Positions 47,813 to 55,347 of a stretch of 64,000 nt of DNA are shown here, in pieces. Source of the stretch: an uncultured Gemmata sp. (lineage in GTDB: Bacteria > Planctomycetota > Planctomycetia > Gemmatales > Gemmataceae); assembly GCA_937924775.1 (NCBI GenBank), contig CALDUT010000014.1, positions 1 through 64,000 on the forward strand, in the 5' to 3' direction. How positions within the stretch are numbered: position 1 is the first letter of the stretch; each line of letters starts with the position of its first letter. The notes beneath the pieces are model-generated. The model saw only the letters and a program-made list of their open reading frames with translations, searched no databases and was not told the DNA's origin. A program made the position numbers and the translations under genes.

Positions 47813-48017
47813 AGTTCACCTCCGGAAACAGGAAATTGTGTACTACACAGGGAAACCGTCTGTGCTGTAAATTGCAGTGAGTATATGCGATCCGGGACAA
47901 GAACGGTGAGAAGATCGCGCGAAGAGACTGTGCGAACTGGGGTCCGGCTGGGTCTTTCGTGTTGCGGTTTCCGGCTGATGCCGCGTATCCATCACTTTTC
48001 CCACAATGAGGTGGCGA

Positions 48018-48935
48018 ATGGTTCCCGGTGAATTGGCGATCTCCGACGAGGTGCAGCAGGCATTGCAACAGGGATCGGCGGTGGTAGCGTTGGAATCGAC
48101 GCTGATTGCCCATGGCTTGCCCTACCCGGTGAACGAAGAAACCGCCCACGCAGCCGAGCAAGCCATTCGCGCAGTAGGAGCGGTTCCAGCGACGATCGCT
48201 GTTCTGGCCGGTGTGCCGACGGTAGGTCTTTCGCCAGCGCAGATGGCCGAGTTGGCCCGCTCACCGAGTGTTCAGAAAGCCAGTCGCCGCGATTTAGGCG
48301 CGGTGATCGCGCTGCAGCAGACGGCGGCGACCACCGTTGCAGCGACTTTGGCCATCGCCGACATGGCCGGCATTCGCGTGTTCGCCACCGGTGGCATCGG
48401 GGGGGCCCACCGCGACACTGACTCGTTCGATATTTCCGCGGATCTGGTGGAATTGGCCCGCACACCGGTGTTCACAATTTGTACAGGCGCTAAAAGTATT
48501 CTGCATCTTCCGCGGACGTTGGAAATTCTGGAAACCTTGGGCGTTCCGGTGGTGGGCTACCGAACGGATGAGTTCCCGGCGTTTTATGTCCGGGATGCGT
48601 CACCAACGTTGCCGGTTTCGGCCCGGGTGGAGACCCCCGCACAAGCCGCGGCCATCTTCACGGCGCATGTTCGGCTCGGCGGTGGGGGAGCGATTCTGGC
48701 GCAGGCTTGCCCCGCCGAGGTCGCCATTCCACCCACGGAGTTCGCCGCATGGCTGGCACAGGCGGAGCAGCAGGCCCAAGCGGTGGGTATCACCGGGGCG
48801 AAGCTAACACCATTTTTGCTTGCGCGGATTGCGGAAGCCAGCGGGGGGCGAACAGTAGGAGCCAACCGAGCCCTCGTCGTGGCCAATGCCCGTCTTGCCG
48901 CCGAAGTGGCCTTGGCATTAGCCAGACTGACCTAA
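48018..48935 (+). CDS. psuG: Pseudouridine-5'-phosphate glycosidase
   Basis: 305 residues. It reversibly splits pseudouridine-5'-phosphate to uracil and ribose-5-phosphate. Family blocks: VALESTLIAHGLPYPVNEETA, FATGGIGGAHRDTDSFDISADL (in parts) and the catalytic-lysine region CTGAKSILHLPRTLEILETL with GYRTDEFPAFYV. GVPTVGLS and the C-terminal GGRTVGANRALVVANARLAA are also conserved. ATG 48018 is preferred over 48006 because AGGTGG lies just before it and it matches E. coli PsuG. No psuK kinase is adjacent. Confidence 0.95.
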   Translation: MVPGELAISDEVQQALQQGSAVVALESTLIAHGLPYPVNEETAHAAEQAIRAVGAVPATIAVLAGVPTVGLSPAQMAELARSPSVQKASRRDLGAVIALQQTAATTVAATLAIADMAGIRVFATGGIGGAHRDTDSFDISADLVELARTPVFTICTGAKSILHLPRTLEILETLGVPVVGYRTDEFPAFYVRDASPTLPVSARVETPAQAAAIFTAHVRLGGGGAILAQACPAEVAIPPTEFAAWLAQAEQQAQAVGITGAKLTPFLLARIAEASGGRTVGANRALVVANARLAAEVALALARLT

Positions 48936-49186
48936 GTTCGCACCCGCGCTATCCATCCCCAACCTCGATCGTTAACAGAGATGGTCAAGTGAGAGATGGT
49001 CAAATGAAGGGTTGTTGACTCATCGAAGCTGTATGGCCAACGATAGGTCGGGTCTGGGAATTCGGTTCGTACTCATTGCAGTTGGAGCGGAATTGCTCCG
49101 CGGCATTCATTCAATAATCGCCAGAATCTGCCGAGCATTCCGTCATCGCCGGGCAACGGTACTCCTGTAACCGCGGAGGTGCTACG

Positions 49187-49642
49187 TTACTTGTACTTCG
49201 CGATATCGATGACAACGTCTTCGTTGGGCTTCACTTCGATCTGGATTTTGGATTTCTCGCGACTGAACCGCCCTTTCAGTTGGTCTTGGCTCCCATGCGG
49301 GGCCAATACGACAGCGACCCGATATTCGCCAGGCGGAATACCTTTGCCATCGGCACCGATCAGTTCAAAGCTGCCGGTTGTCCCGTCGGTGATGGTGGCT
49401 TCATATTCTGTGCCCGCATCAACTCCGCCAATTTTGATAAAGGTGACTTGTAAGCCCGGATCGCCGGGTGGGAGTTGGGAATGATCCACTTTGATAGGCA
49501 AGCCATTTTCTAGGATGCGTCCGCGTGGTTTGGTGCGACCTTCGGCGACTGTTGTGTTACTTGAGCAACCGGAGGCGAAGAGAATAACGCAGCATAGGCT
49601 GGGAAGTACACAATTTTTTGCAAGACTTATCGCCGGCATCAT
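49187..49642 (-). CDS. Lipoprotein with a carboxypeptidase-regulatory-like beta domain
   Basis: 151 residues. Lipobox LFASGC (Cys near residue 26) follows a hydrophobic signal. The rest is a small beta-sandwich-like domain (GKGIPPGEYRVAVVLAP, KIQIEVKPNEDVVIDIA), a form common among planctomycete lipoproteins that lie near DUF1559 genes. The DUF1559 gene lies 263 bases upstream on the same strand. Function unknown. Confidence 0.8.
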   Translation of the reverse strand: MMPAISLAKNCVLPSLCCVILFASGCSSNTTVAEGRTKPRGRILENGLPIKVDHSQLPPGDPGLQVTFIKIGGVDAGTEYEATITDGTTGSFELIGADGKGIPPGEYRVAVVLAPHGSQDQLKGRFSREKSKIQIEVKPNEDVVIDIAKYK

Positions 49643-49905
49643 AGTGGAGAGGTCTCCTGATTTTAGCGTATGTGCGAGGCGAGCGGGCTGGAACGCTCAA
49701 CGGACGCGTAGTCAGCAATCGTACCTATACCATACCGTGTTGAGTGAAAGTATTTGAAGCAACTGTGCCCAAACCATAACACCTAATCAACATTGCGACA
49801 AACGCAGGCCCGGCGACCCGGGCTATAGCACCACGGGTCGCCATGGGAATCATCAGCGAATCGCGCGTATGATTTATTTTTCACACCGCGCCGTGGCAAA
49901 GTCTG

Positions 49906-50901
49906 TTACCAGTCGTTCCCCAGCACCCCCCCATCACTCCGGTGGCCGAGCCGCCAGAAGGTGGTGCTAGCATCACAGCAACTGATGTTGAAGTTGATGA
50001 AGCGAACGGAGCCATCCCCAAGCAACGCATTGAACCCATTGGCGTGAAGCCCCCCAAAGCGACCACCCCCATCGGCACCATCGTCAGGCATGGGGGCTAA
50101 GTCGGTGCGCCGGAGCGTATCGTGATCCCAGCCAGCCGAGTAGCCTTCATTGTCATCGCCGCGGAAACCACTGATACCACGGATAAGTTTCTTATCGCCG
50201 GCGACGAGGGTGTTGGAGGTACCATCGATGAAGTCTTGGATCCGGATGGGTGGCCGACGGCGCGTGCCCGGAATGTTGTTGCCAAATTCGCTGTTGAACG
50301 TCCGCACAATGGCCCCTAAGTCAGAACTATTAGGTCCGATCGATCCAGCATAATCGGTTTGGCCATGGGTACCGGTGAAGGGAAAGCCACTTTGAGGGAT
50401 ATACCAAGATGAACCTTGGGTCCAAGCGGTAGGGGCACGACGCGAGGGGCAGAAGTAGATCTTGATAACAGCCGCCCGGGCTTGACTCATTTGCCCACCG
50501 AGGGTCGTTTGCCCACCACCATTGTAGATAGCGGTTTGTTCAACAAAGGGCAGTATTTGGAAGAGCCACCCCGCCCTTTGTTCCATCACATCGGCTGGTG
50601 GACCGGCCGGAGCCGATGGATCGGGGGCAGTACCAATAATGGGCGTTCCGTAGGTGGGGGCCATCGACCAGTGCTGGCCCCCGCTCGGGATGTAACCCGT
50701 CGAGTCATTGTGATTGTGAATCGCTAAGCCAATCTGCTTGAGATGATTCTGGCAGGTCATCCGGGCGGCCGCTTCGCGAACTTTCTGAACGGCCGGTAGC
50801 AGAAGCCCGATCAAAATCGCGATAATCGCAATGACGACCAACAGCTCAATCAACGTAAAACCCTGCCGACACTGCACACGCGTGCGGATAAGTTGAGACA
50901 T
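49906..50901 (-). CDS. DUF1559 protein with type IV pilin-like N-terminus
   Basis: 331 residues. The prepilin motif QGFTLIELLVVIAIIAIL is at about 14-31 with the conserved Glu, so it should be processed by a prepilin peptidase and assembled or held by its helix. The body shows DUF1559 blocks: ARMTCQNHLKQIGLAIHNHND, GWLFQILPFVEQ, FIDGTSNTLVAGDKK and the C-terminal HANGFNALLGDGSVRFI. This family is greatly expanded in planctomycetes. AGGAGGTG lies just upstream of ATG 50901. Confidence 0.95.
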   Translation of the reverse strand: MSQLIRTRVQCRQGFTLIELLVVIAIIAILIGLLLPAVQKVREAAARMTCQNHLKQIGLAIHNHNDSTGYIPSGGQHWSMAPTYGTPIIGTAPDPSAPAGPPADVMEQRAGWLFQILPFVEQTAIYNGGGQTTLGGQMSQARAAVIKIYFCPSRRAPTAWTQGSSWYIPQSGFPFTGTHGQTDYAGSIGPNSSDLGAIVRTFNSEFGNNIPGTRRRPPIRIQDFIDGTSNTLVAGDKKLIRGISGFRGDDNEGYSAGWDHDTLRRTDLAPMPDDGADGGGRFGGLHANGFNALLGDGSVRFINFNISCCDASTTFWRLGHRSDGGVLGNDW

Positions 50902-51290
50902 AAAACACCTCCTGAAGACGAATCATGTGAGATAGGATGGAGTTGTCGTGGGGGATTCCCATCGACGAATGCGAGTAATGCTGGTTAGGTTACCCCATCG
51001 ATGCCTCGATGACAAGATATTCACAAATGAAAAAAAGATTAAAAACGGTTGCCCGTCGGTAACAATCCCTTTGGCTGGGGTTTTATCTCGGATTGGCGAG
51101 AGCCTACCACACAACTAATTGTCACGACGTCCAGCGTGCCGGTCGCCACTGAGCCGGATTACCCAACGTTGACAGTAGAACGGGGATTGAGTTTCAAAGT
51201 CCTTTCACTCAGCGAGACATTCTGAAGATGAAAGAATATTGAGACCTAGCCGCGTGAACCGTCAGTGACAGGTTATTGCGGGCAATGCAG
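50902..51290. other. Upstream region of the DUF1559 gene and host edge of element B
   Basis: 389 bases with the promoter side of the DUF1559 gene. No other gene was seen. The host/element junction is at or just after 51291. Confidence 0.5.
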
Positions 51291-51366
51291 CGGAAGGGGT
51301 GGGATTCGAACCCACGGACGGGTCACCCCGTCTCCGGTTTTCAAGACCGGTGCAAGCACCCCCTCC
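51291..51366 (-). tRNA. tRNA-Ser(UGA) remnant lacking the D arm; probable att site
   Basis: On the minus strand the anticodon arm CCGGT-CTTGAAA-ACCGG (anticodon TGA), variable arm GACGGG/CCCGTC, T arm GTGGG-TTCGAAT-CCCAC and 3' acceptor CCCTTCC-G are all intact (51291-51353). In place of the D arm there are nine bases (GTGCTTGCA), preceded by GGAGGGG (51360-51366), which can pair with CCCTTCC through one G-U. It is best explained as the 3' tRNA copy left at one end of element B; the intact gene should be at the far right end, outside the window. Confidence 0.65.
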
Positions 51367-51438
51367 TGACTCGTTCTTTACCGTCTTTTTCGCACTTTCG
51401 GGGCCTCCCGACAACCCCGGATACGCCTTGGGATACGC

Positions 51439-52707
51439 CTATGCGGGCTTCTTCTTGAGGGCAGACAGGTCCGGCATGGGCAGACGCTGGGCCACTTCCG
51501 CCAGGCGGCCAAGCTCCCGGTGCGTGTACCTCTCGACGACCAGGGCCGTCGCCCGCGACAGTTGGCCCCGCAGCCCGTCCGTCACGTCCGCCCGCTCCAG
51601 GTTGCTGATGTAGGTGTGCCGGAACGAGTGGAAGTCGAGCACCCGCCCGCCGTTCGCTTCCTTGCCCTTTCGCCCGATGACGATGCCGACCAGGGCGGCG
51701 TCCGCCCGCAGGAAGTCGCCGGCCCTGCCATCCTTGATCCAGCCGTCAGGCACGCACTCTCGCTTCTCGTTCTGCTTCCACCCGCACGGCCAGAGGAACT
51801 CATCCGGGGCAAGCTTCGCCGCGTACTCGGCCAGGACTTGCCGCAGGCCCGGCGGGATGGGCAGCGTGGCCCGCTTACGATTTTTCGTGAACAGGCCCGA
51901 CAGGGTGACGAAGGCGAAATCCTCCGTGAAGTCCTGCCGGCGGATGGCGGCACACTCGCGTGCCCGAAACCCGGTGCTGGCTGCGAAGGCGTAGAGCAAC
52001 GCCCGCTGCCGGCCCGTCAGTCCGGCCAGCGGGGCTGCCCCGGTCGCGGCCTGAATGATCCGGGTCATCTCCTCCAGCGTGAACTCGCTACGGTTGTGTA
52101 CCACGTCTCGCTCCTCGTCCACGTAGGTCACGTCCAGCCGGGCGAGGGGGTCACGGTCGAGCCGCTCCGTGGTCTGGCCCCATCGCGTGAATGCCTTGAT
52201 CGCCCGCTCGTGGTGCTTTCTGGTCTGGTTCGTTCGAATCGTCCCGTTCGTCTGGCAGCGATCGAGGAAAGCGTTGACCGTCTCGACGGTTAGCTGGTCG
52301 ATGGTCCTGATGCCGCAGCCGGTGGTGATGCGGCGGATGCGGGCCATCGTGGTGTCCGCGTAGCCCTCTCCGACGGCCTGTCGCCGGCCCCGCTTGCGGA
52401 TTCTCCCGGCTCGCAGATCAACCTCGAAGGCAGTCAGGCAGGCTTCGATCTCTCGCCGGTCAGACGACTGTTTCTCCCTCTCCTGCCGCAACCACACCAG
52501 GAACGGGTTCTCCAGCCCAACCTCTCCCCGCTCCAGCAGGTTGCAGAACTCCCGCAGGCACCGCTCGGCGTTCTTCCGGTTGCGGCAGCGGGTCGAGATT
52601 GCGTGGGAGCGTCGGCGGATGGGGCACCAGTACCGAATGAACCACACGCTCGATGTGCGGGTCGGCTTGCCCTTCGGCTTGGCTTTCGGTCGGAAAAGAC
52701 TTGGCAT
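51439..52707 (-). CDS. Tyrosine recombinase (integrase) of element B
   Basis: 422 residues from ATG 52707 (MPSLFRPK); upstream frame sequence is not family-like. The catalytic Arg (STGFRAREC), Lys (TKNRK), HSFR and Tyr (ERYTH, codon near 51527) are present. The second His/Trp, which normally lies about ten residues before Tyr, is not seen: the aligned stretch reads GQLSRATALVVERY, where the element A integrase has ARHSDPRLTAARY. The protein shares the DFHSxR-YISNL and KNRK blocks with that integrase. It lies 73 bases from the tRNA remnant, with its 3' end toward the junction. Confidence 0.9.
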   Translation of the reverse strand: MPSLFRPKAKPKGKPTRTSSVWFIRYWCPIRRRSHAISTRCRNRKNAERCLREFCNLLERGEVGLENPFLVWLRQEREKQSSDRREIEACLTAFEVDLRAGRIRKRGRRQAVGEGYADTTMARIRRITTGCGIRTIDQLTVETVNAFLDRCQTNGTIRTNQTRKHHERAIKAFTRWGQTTERLDRDPLARLDVTYVDEERDVVHNRSEFTLEEMTRIIQAATGAAPLAGLTGRQRALLYAFAASTGFRARECAAIRRQDFTEDFAFVTLSGLFTKNRKRATLPIPPGLRQVLAEYAAKLAPDEFLWPCGWKQNEKRECVPDGWIKDGRAGDFLRADAALVGIVIGRKGKEANGGRVLDFHSFRHTYISNLERADVTDGLRGQLSRATALVVERYTHRELGRLAEVAQRLPMPDLSALKKKPA

Positions 52708-52775
52708 GGTGGTCAGCCTCAAAAGGAACAAGGCCGGTGCTGCTCCGTGGGGCACCGGCCTTGTGACTGTCGAGA

Positions 52776-53063
52776 TTACTTGGAGTCGCGGTCGCGTTGA
52801 GCCTTGACGCGGCGGAACGTGGTCATGTCGCCGCAGACGACGAACAGATCGATGTCCGCCCTCAACCAGCGGGTGGTACGCGACCGCTTCTGGCCGTTGG
52901 CGAGGCGGATGACCCCGACCCTTTTCGGCTCGGGTAGCAACCCGGCGTCGAGCCACTTCCAGACGGTCGCCCGGTCGATGCCCAAACGGACCGCCACGTC
53001 CACGTCGGCCAACCAGTCGGGCATGGCCTCGGGGTCACGTCGTCGTACTGCGAAGGTCAGCAT
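52776..53063 (-). CDS. Excisionase-like helix-turn-helix protein
   Basis: 95 residues. MPDWLADVDVAVRLGIDRAT followed by VWKWLDAGLLPEPKRVGVIR fits a winged helix of the MerR/AlpA/Xis type, where the turn recognises DNA and the following basic strand forms the wing. It lies directly upstream of the integrase and overlaps the preceding gene at ATGCTGA, which suggests translational coupling. Role in excision is inferred from position. Confidence 0.75.
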   Translation of the reverse strand: MLTFAVRRRDPEAMPDWLADVDVAVRLGIDRATVWKWLDAGLLPEPKRVGVIRLANGQKRSRTTRWLRADIDLFVVCGDMTTFRRVKAQRDRDSK

Positions 53064-53299
53064 GTGGCGGCCTCCTCAGAGACGGTTAGGTGTGGCAGTG
53101 GGGCCTCGTCGGTAAAGGATTCGTCCTTCTGCTCGAAGATCGCCCGGAGCAGGCAGCCGAAGTGGAAGGCCCGCCTCTCGGCCTCCCGCCGGTCGGAGGT
53201 CCCGAGCGGATAGAGACGGTCGCGGTAGCGGTAGAACCAGTTCTTGAGCAGCCGCTGTTCACCCGTGTCCTCGTTGACTAACCGAACCTTGGTAAGCAT
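53057..53299 (-). CDS. Small protein of element B, unknown
   Basis: 80 residues. It starts MLTKVRLVNEDTGEQRLLKN and has a WFYRYRDRLYPLGTSDRREA segment that resembles the start of an integrase arm-binding-like fold, then ends TVSEEAATC. Its stop overlaps the start of the excisionase-like gene by four bases. Function unknown. Confidence 0.65.
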   Translation of the reverse strand: MLTKVRLVNEDTGEQRLLKNWFYRYRDRLYPLGTSDRREAERRAFHFGCLLRAIFEQKDESFTDEAPLPHLTVSEEAATC

Positions 53300-53387
53300 G
53301 GGCTTCTCCTATCGGTGAATGGGATTGGTTGGAAGAGGCGGGGCGGGGAAGAAACCTCCCTGCCCCTGCTGCTATGAACTTGATGGA

Positions 53388-54554
53388 TCAGCGGGCCTTC
53401 GCTCTCGACCGCTTCACGGTCATCGACGGCTGCTGCGGGACCGGCGATTCGGGCGGCTGAGTCTCGACCACGGGGTTCTTGGCCGGGACGGGCCTGCCAT
53501 CGCGGATCGCTTCGAGGACGCTCCGCAAGTAGTCCCAGTCGCCCAGCACGTCGTCGAGGTCTCTCGGGTCCACTTCCTCGATCTTCTTGCCGAAGAGGCC
53601 GTACAGGGCGTATTCCTTCGACCACTCGCTCACGTCGCCGATGCGGACGCCGGACTTACCGACCCTACTGGCCGCCCCGTCGTCGATGCGTAGGACGAGT
53701 TGCCCGTCCCTGTTCTCGATGCCCTCGTCGTCCTCCAGAGCATCGGCCCAGGCCGACCAGTCGGTGTCCCGAAAGTAGGTGGCGATCCGGGCCTTGTCCT
53801 TGGTCTTCTTGTCCCACTTCTTCTTGCTGGACTTGATCTTGTTCTCCCAGAACTTCGCCTTCTCTTCCGCCTCCTGGTACTTGCGGTTGAAGGTGTTCCG
53901 CAGGGCGATCATCTTGTCACGGTTCTCCTTGCAGGCGTCCACCAGCTTGCCCGCCATCCCCAGGCCGATGACGTTCTTCTGCACGGCCTTGTAGAGGTAC
54001 TCGACCTCGGGGCTGGCGACCTTCGCCAGGCGGGAGACGCGGCTCTCGTCGTAGCCGGTCAGCCGGGCGATCTGGGCTTGCAGGAGTTCCCCAGAGCGGA
54101 TCAGCGACACCACGTCCTGCTCGGTCGTCTCGTAGCGGGCGAACTGGACGCTGACTGCACCCTCCAGGGCGGCCTTCACCCCGTCCCAGCGGGCCATGTA
54201 CTGCACGGTGATCCGCTCGTCGCCGTTCTCCTTGGCGGACTGGAGCCGCTGGTGGCCGTCCGCGATGTAGACGGCCAGGCTGCTCGTGGCGAGCTTCTCG
54301 ATGTAGACGCAGGGCATGTAGACCGGCCCCTCGGTCTTCTTCATCGAGTCCCGCAGCAGCGACAGGTCCGACGGGTCCTTGCCGCGAATCGTCACCAGGG
54401 CGGGGTGCCTCTGGATCAGGTCGATGGGCACGTCGAGGATGTGCCGGTCGCCGCTGATCTCGGCGATGTAGCGGATGCCCTGCGGGTTCTTCCGCAGCAA
54501 TTCCACGATGGGCTGCGTGGGCAGGGCGGGCGTGGCGTTGTCGGTCTTGCTCAT
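53388..54554 (-). CDS. ParB/RepB-like DNA-binding protein
   Basis: 388 residues. The ParB N-terminal domain is visible: ILDVPIDLIQRHPALVTIRG, a central YIADGHQRLQSAKENGDERI (the GxRR-like box reads GHQR) and a helix-turn-helix segment QAQIARLTGYDESRVSRLAK. The middle is rich in Lys/Glu (about 215-255), and the C-terminus is Pro/Lys-rich and basic. No ParA-like partner is visible. It could partition the excised element, regulate it or, like some ParB-fold proteins, act as a CTP-dependent clamp or nuclease. Confidence 0.85.
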   Translation of the reverse strand: MSKTDNATPALPTQPIVELLRKNPQGIRYIAEISGDRHILDVPIDLIQRHPALVTIRGKDPSDLSLLRDSMKKTEGPVYMPCVYIEKLATSSLAVYIADGHQRLQSAKENGDERITVQYMARWDGVKAALEGAVSVQFARYETTEQDVVSLIRSGELLQAQIARLTGYDESRVSRLAKVASPEVEYLYKAVQKNVIGLGMAGKLVDACKENRDKMIALRNTFNRKYQEAEEKAKFWENKIKSSKKKWDKKTKDKARIATYFRDTDWSAWADALEDDEGIENRDGQLVLRIDDGAASRVGKSGVRIGDVSEWSKEYALYGLFGKKIEEVDPRDLDDVLGDWDYLRSVLEAIRDGRPVPAKNPVVETQPPESPVPQQPSMTVKRSRAKAR

Positions 54555-54628
54555 CTTGGTCCTCCTATCGGCTGGAACGGGTTGTGGGCCGGCGACCGTC
54601 GCCGGCCCAATGGCTTCCTGGTGATCTC

Positions 54629-54871
54629 TCAGTCGTGCTCATCCCCGGCCCACCCTTCGAGGTGGCTCTGGATGTAGTCCTTGAGTTCACGGTCCGTCAT
54701 CTGGGCGAGCAGGCTGTCAACGGCCTCCATCCTCCGGCGTTTATCTTCCTCCCACTGCTTTCGCCTCAACGCCCGCTGCTCATCCTCGTCGGCGGGGCTG
54801 GCCTTGGGCGGTCGATCTTGCCGCGTCGCGTGGCTGGCTGCGTCCGGGGGTTCAGAGCGGTCGCTGTGCAC
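54629..54871 (-). CDS. Small charged protein at the start of the leftward arm
   Basis: 80 residues from GTG 54871, preferred because AGGAG (54878-54882) precedes it by six bases. The frame is open up to 55111 but then crosses the divergent promoters and the next gene. The C-terminus is helical and highly charged (RALRRKQWEEDKRRRMEAVD, then SLLAQMTDRELKDYIQSHLE). It is the first gene of the leftward arm. Confidence 0.6.
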   Translation of the reverse strand: MHSDRSEPPDAASHATRQDRPPKASPADEDEQRALRRKQWEEDKRRRMEAVDSLLAQMTDRELKDYIQSHLEGWAGDEHD

Positions 54872-54899
54872 GGCTTTCTCCTGCAACGCCAGTTGAGCA

Positions 54900-54966
54900 A
54901 TGGGGCATCGTTCAACACGCAGTACAGCATACCTATAGAGGGACTGCTTGACAATAGATGCCCCAT
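54900..54966. promoter_or_regulatory. Paired operator-like inverted repeats in the control region
   Basis: ATGGGGCATC (54900-54909) and GATGCCCCAT (54957-54966) are perfect inverted copies. One lies in the spacer of the rightward promoter, and the other about 17 bases beyond the leftward -10. One protein bound at both could silence both arms. The nearby RHH-like protein (55008) is the natural candidate. Confidence 0.65.
54926..54954 (-). promoter_or_regulatory. Leftward promoter of element B
   Basis: On the minus strand, TTGTCA (54954-54949), a 17-base spacer and TATGCT (54931-54926). It would start transcription toward the small protein, ParB-like gene and integrase. Its -35 box overlaps that of the rightward promoter. 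Confidence 0.65.
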
Positions 54967-54976
54967 CGCATAAAGT
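54948..54976 (+). promoter_or_regulatory. Rightward promoter of element B
   Basis: TTGACA (54948-54953), a 17-base spacer and TAAAGT (54971-54976), the clearest sigma-70-type promoter in the window. It lies about 30 bases before ATG 55008 and drives the RHH-like gene, the polymerase and probably the downstream genes. Confidence 0.7.
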
Positions 54977-55007
54977 GAAACCTGCCGTAGACGGGAGGGC
55001 TAAGGCG

Positions 55008-55346
55008 ATGGCAGATCGGGACTTGCCGCGAGACAGAAAATTCGTGACGTTCCGGCTTTTGCCGGAGGATCGAGAGTTACTCCAGAACCTCGGGCGGGGT
55101 CGGGCCGACATCCCGGACCGTCACGCGGCCCTGCTCGAACTGGTCGAAATCGTGCAGCGGCAGGAGTACCCCGAGGAGCAGCCGGAACCGGAGCGGCGGT
55201 CGATCCGGCTGGGCATCCCGACCGAACTGGACGAGGCGATCAAGGCCGAGGCAGAGCGGACGGGATCGACCTACATCTCCCTCCTCTTGCGGGCTGCCCG
55301 CGAGTACAGGCGGCGGCATCCGCTGCGACGGGGAAGGAGGGATTAG
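55008..55346 (+). CDS. Ribbon-helix-helix-like regulator
   Basis: 112 residues from ATG 55008, with GGGAGGG upstream. The C-terminal RSIRLGIPTELDEAIKAEAE and RTGSTYISLLLRAAREYRRR match the strand-helix-helix pattern of RHH repressors. The N-terminal half has DRKFVTFRLLPEDRELLQNL, which could be a second copy. It is followed by the polymerase gene after a single base, so regulator and polymerase are co-transcribed; a role as autorepressor at the inverted repeats upstream is inferred. Confidence 0.75.
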   Translation: MADRDLPRDRKFVTFRLLPEDRELLQNLGRGRADIPDRHAALLELVEIVQRQEYPEEQPEPERRSIRLGIPTELDEAIKAEAERTGSTYISLLLRAAREYRRRHPLRRGRRD

Positions 55347-55347
55347 G

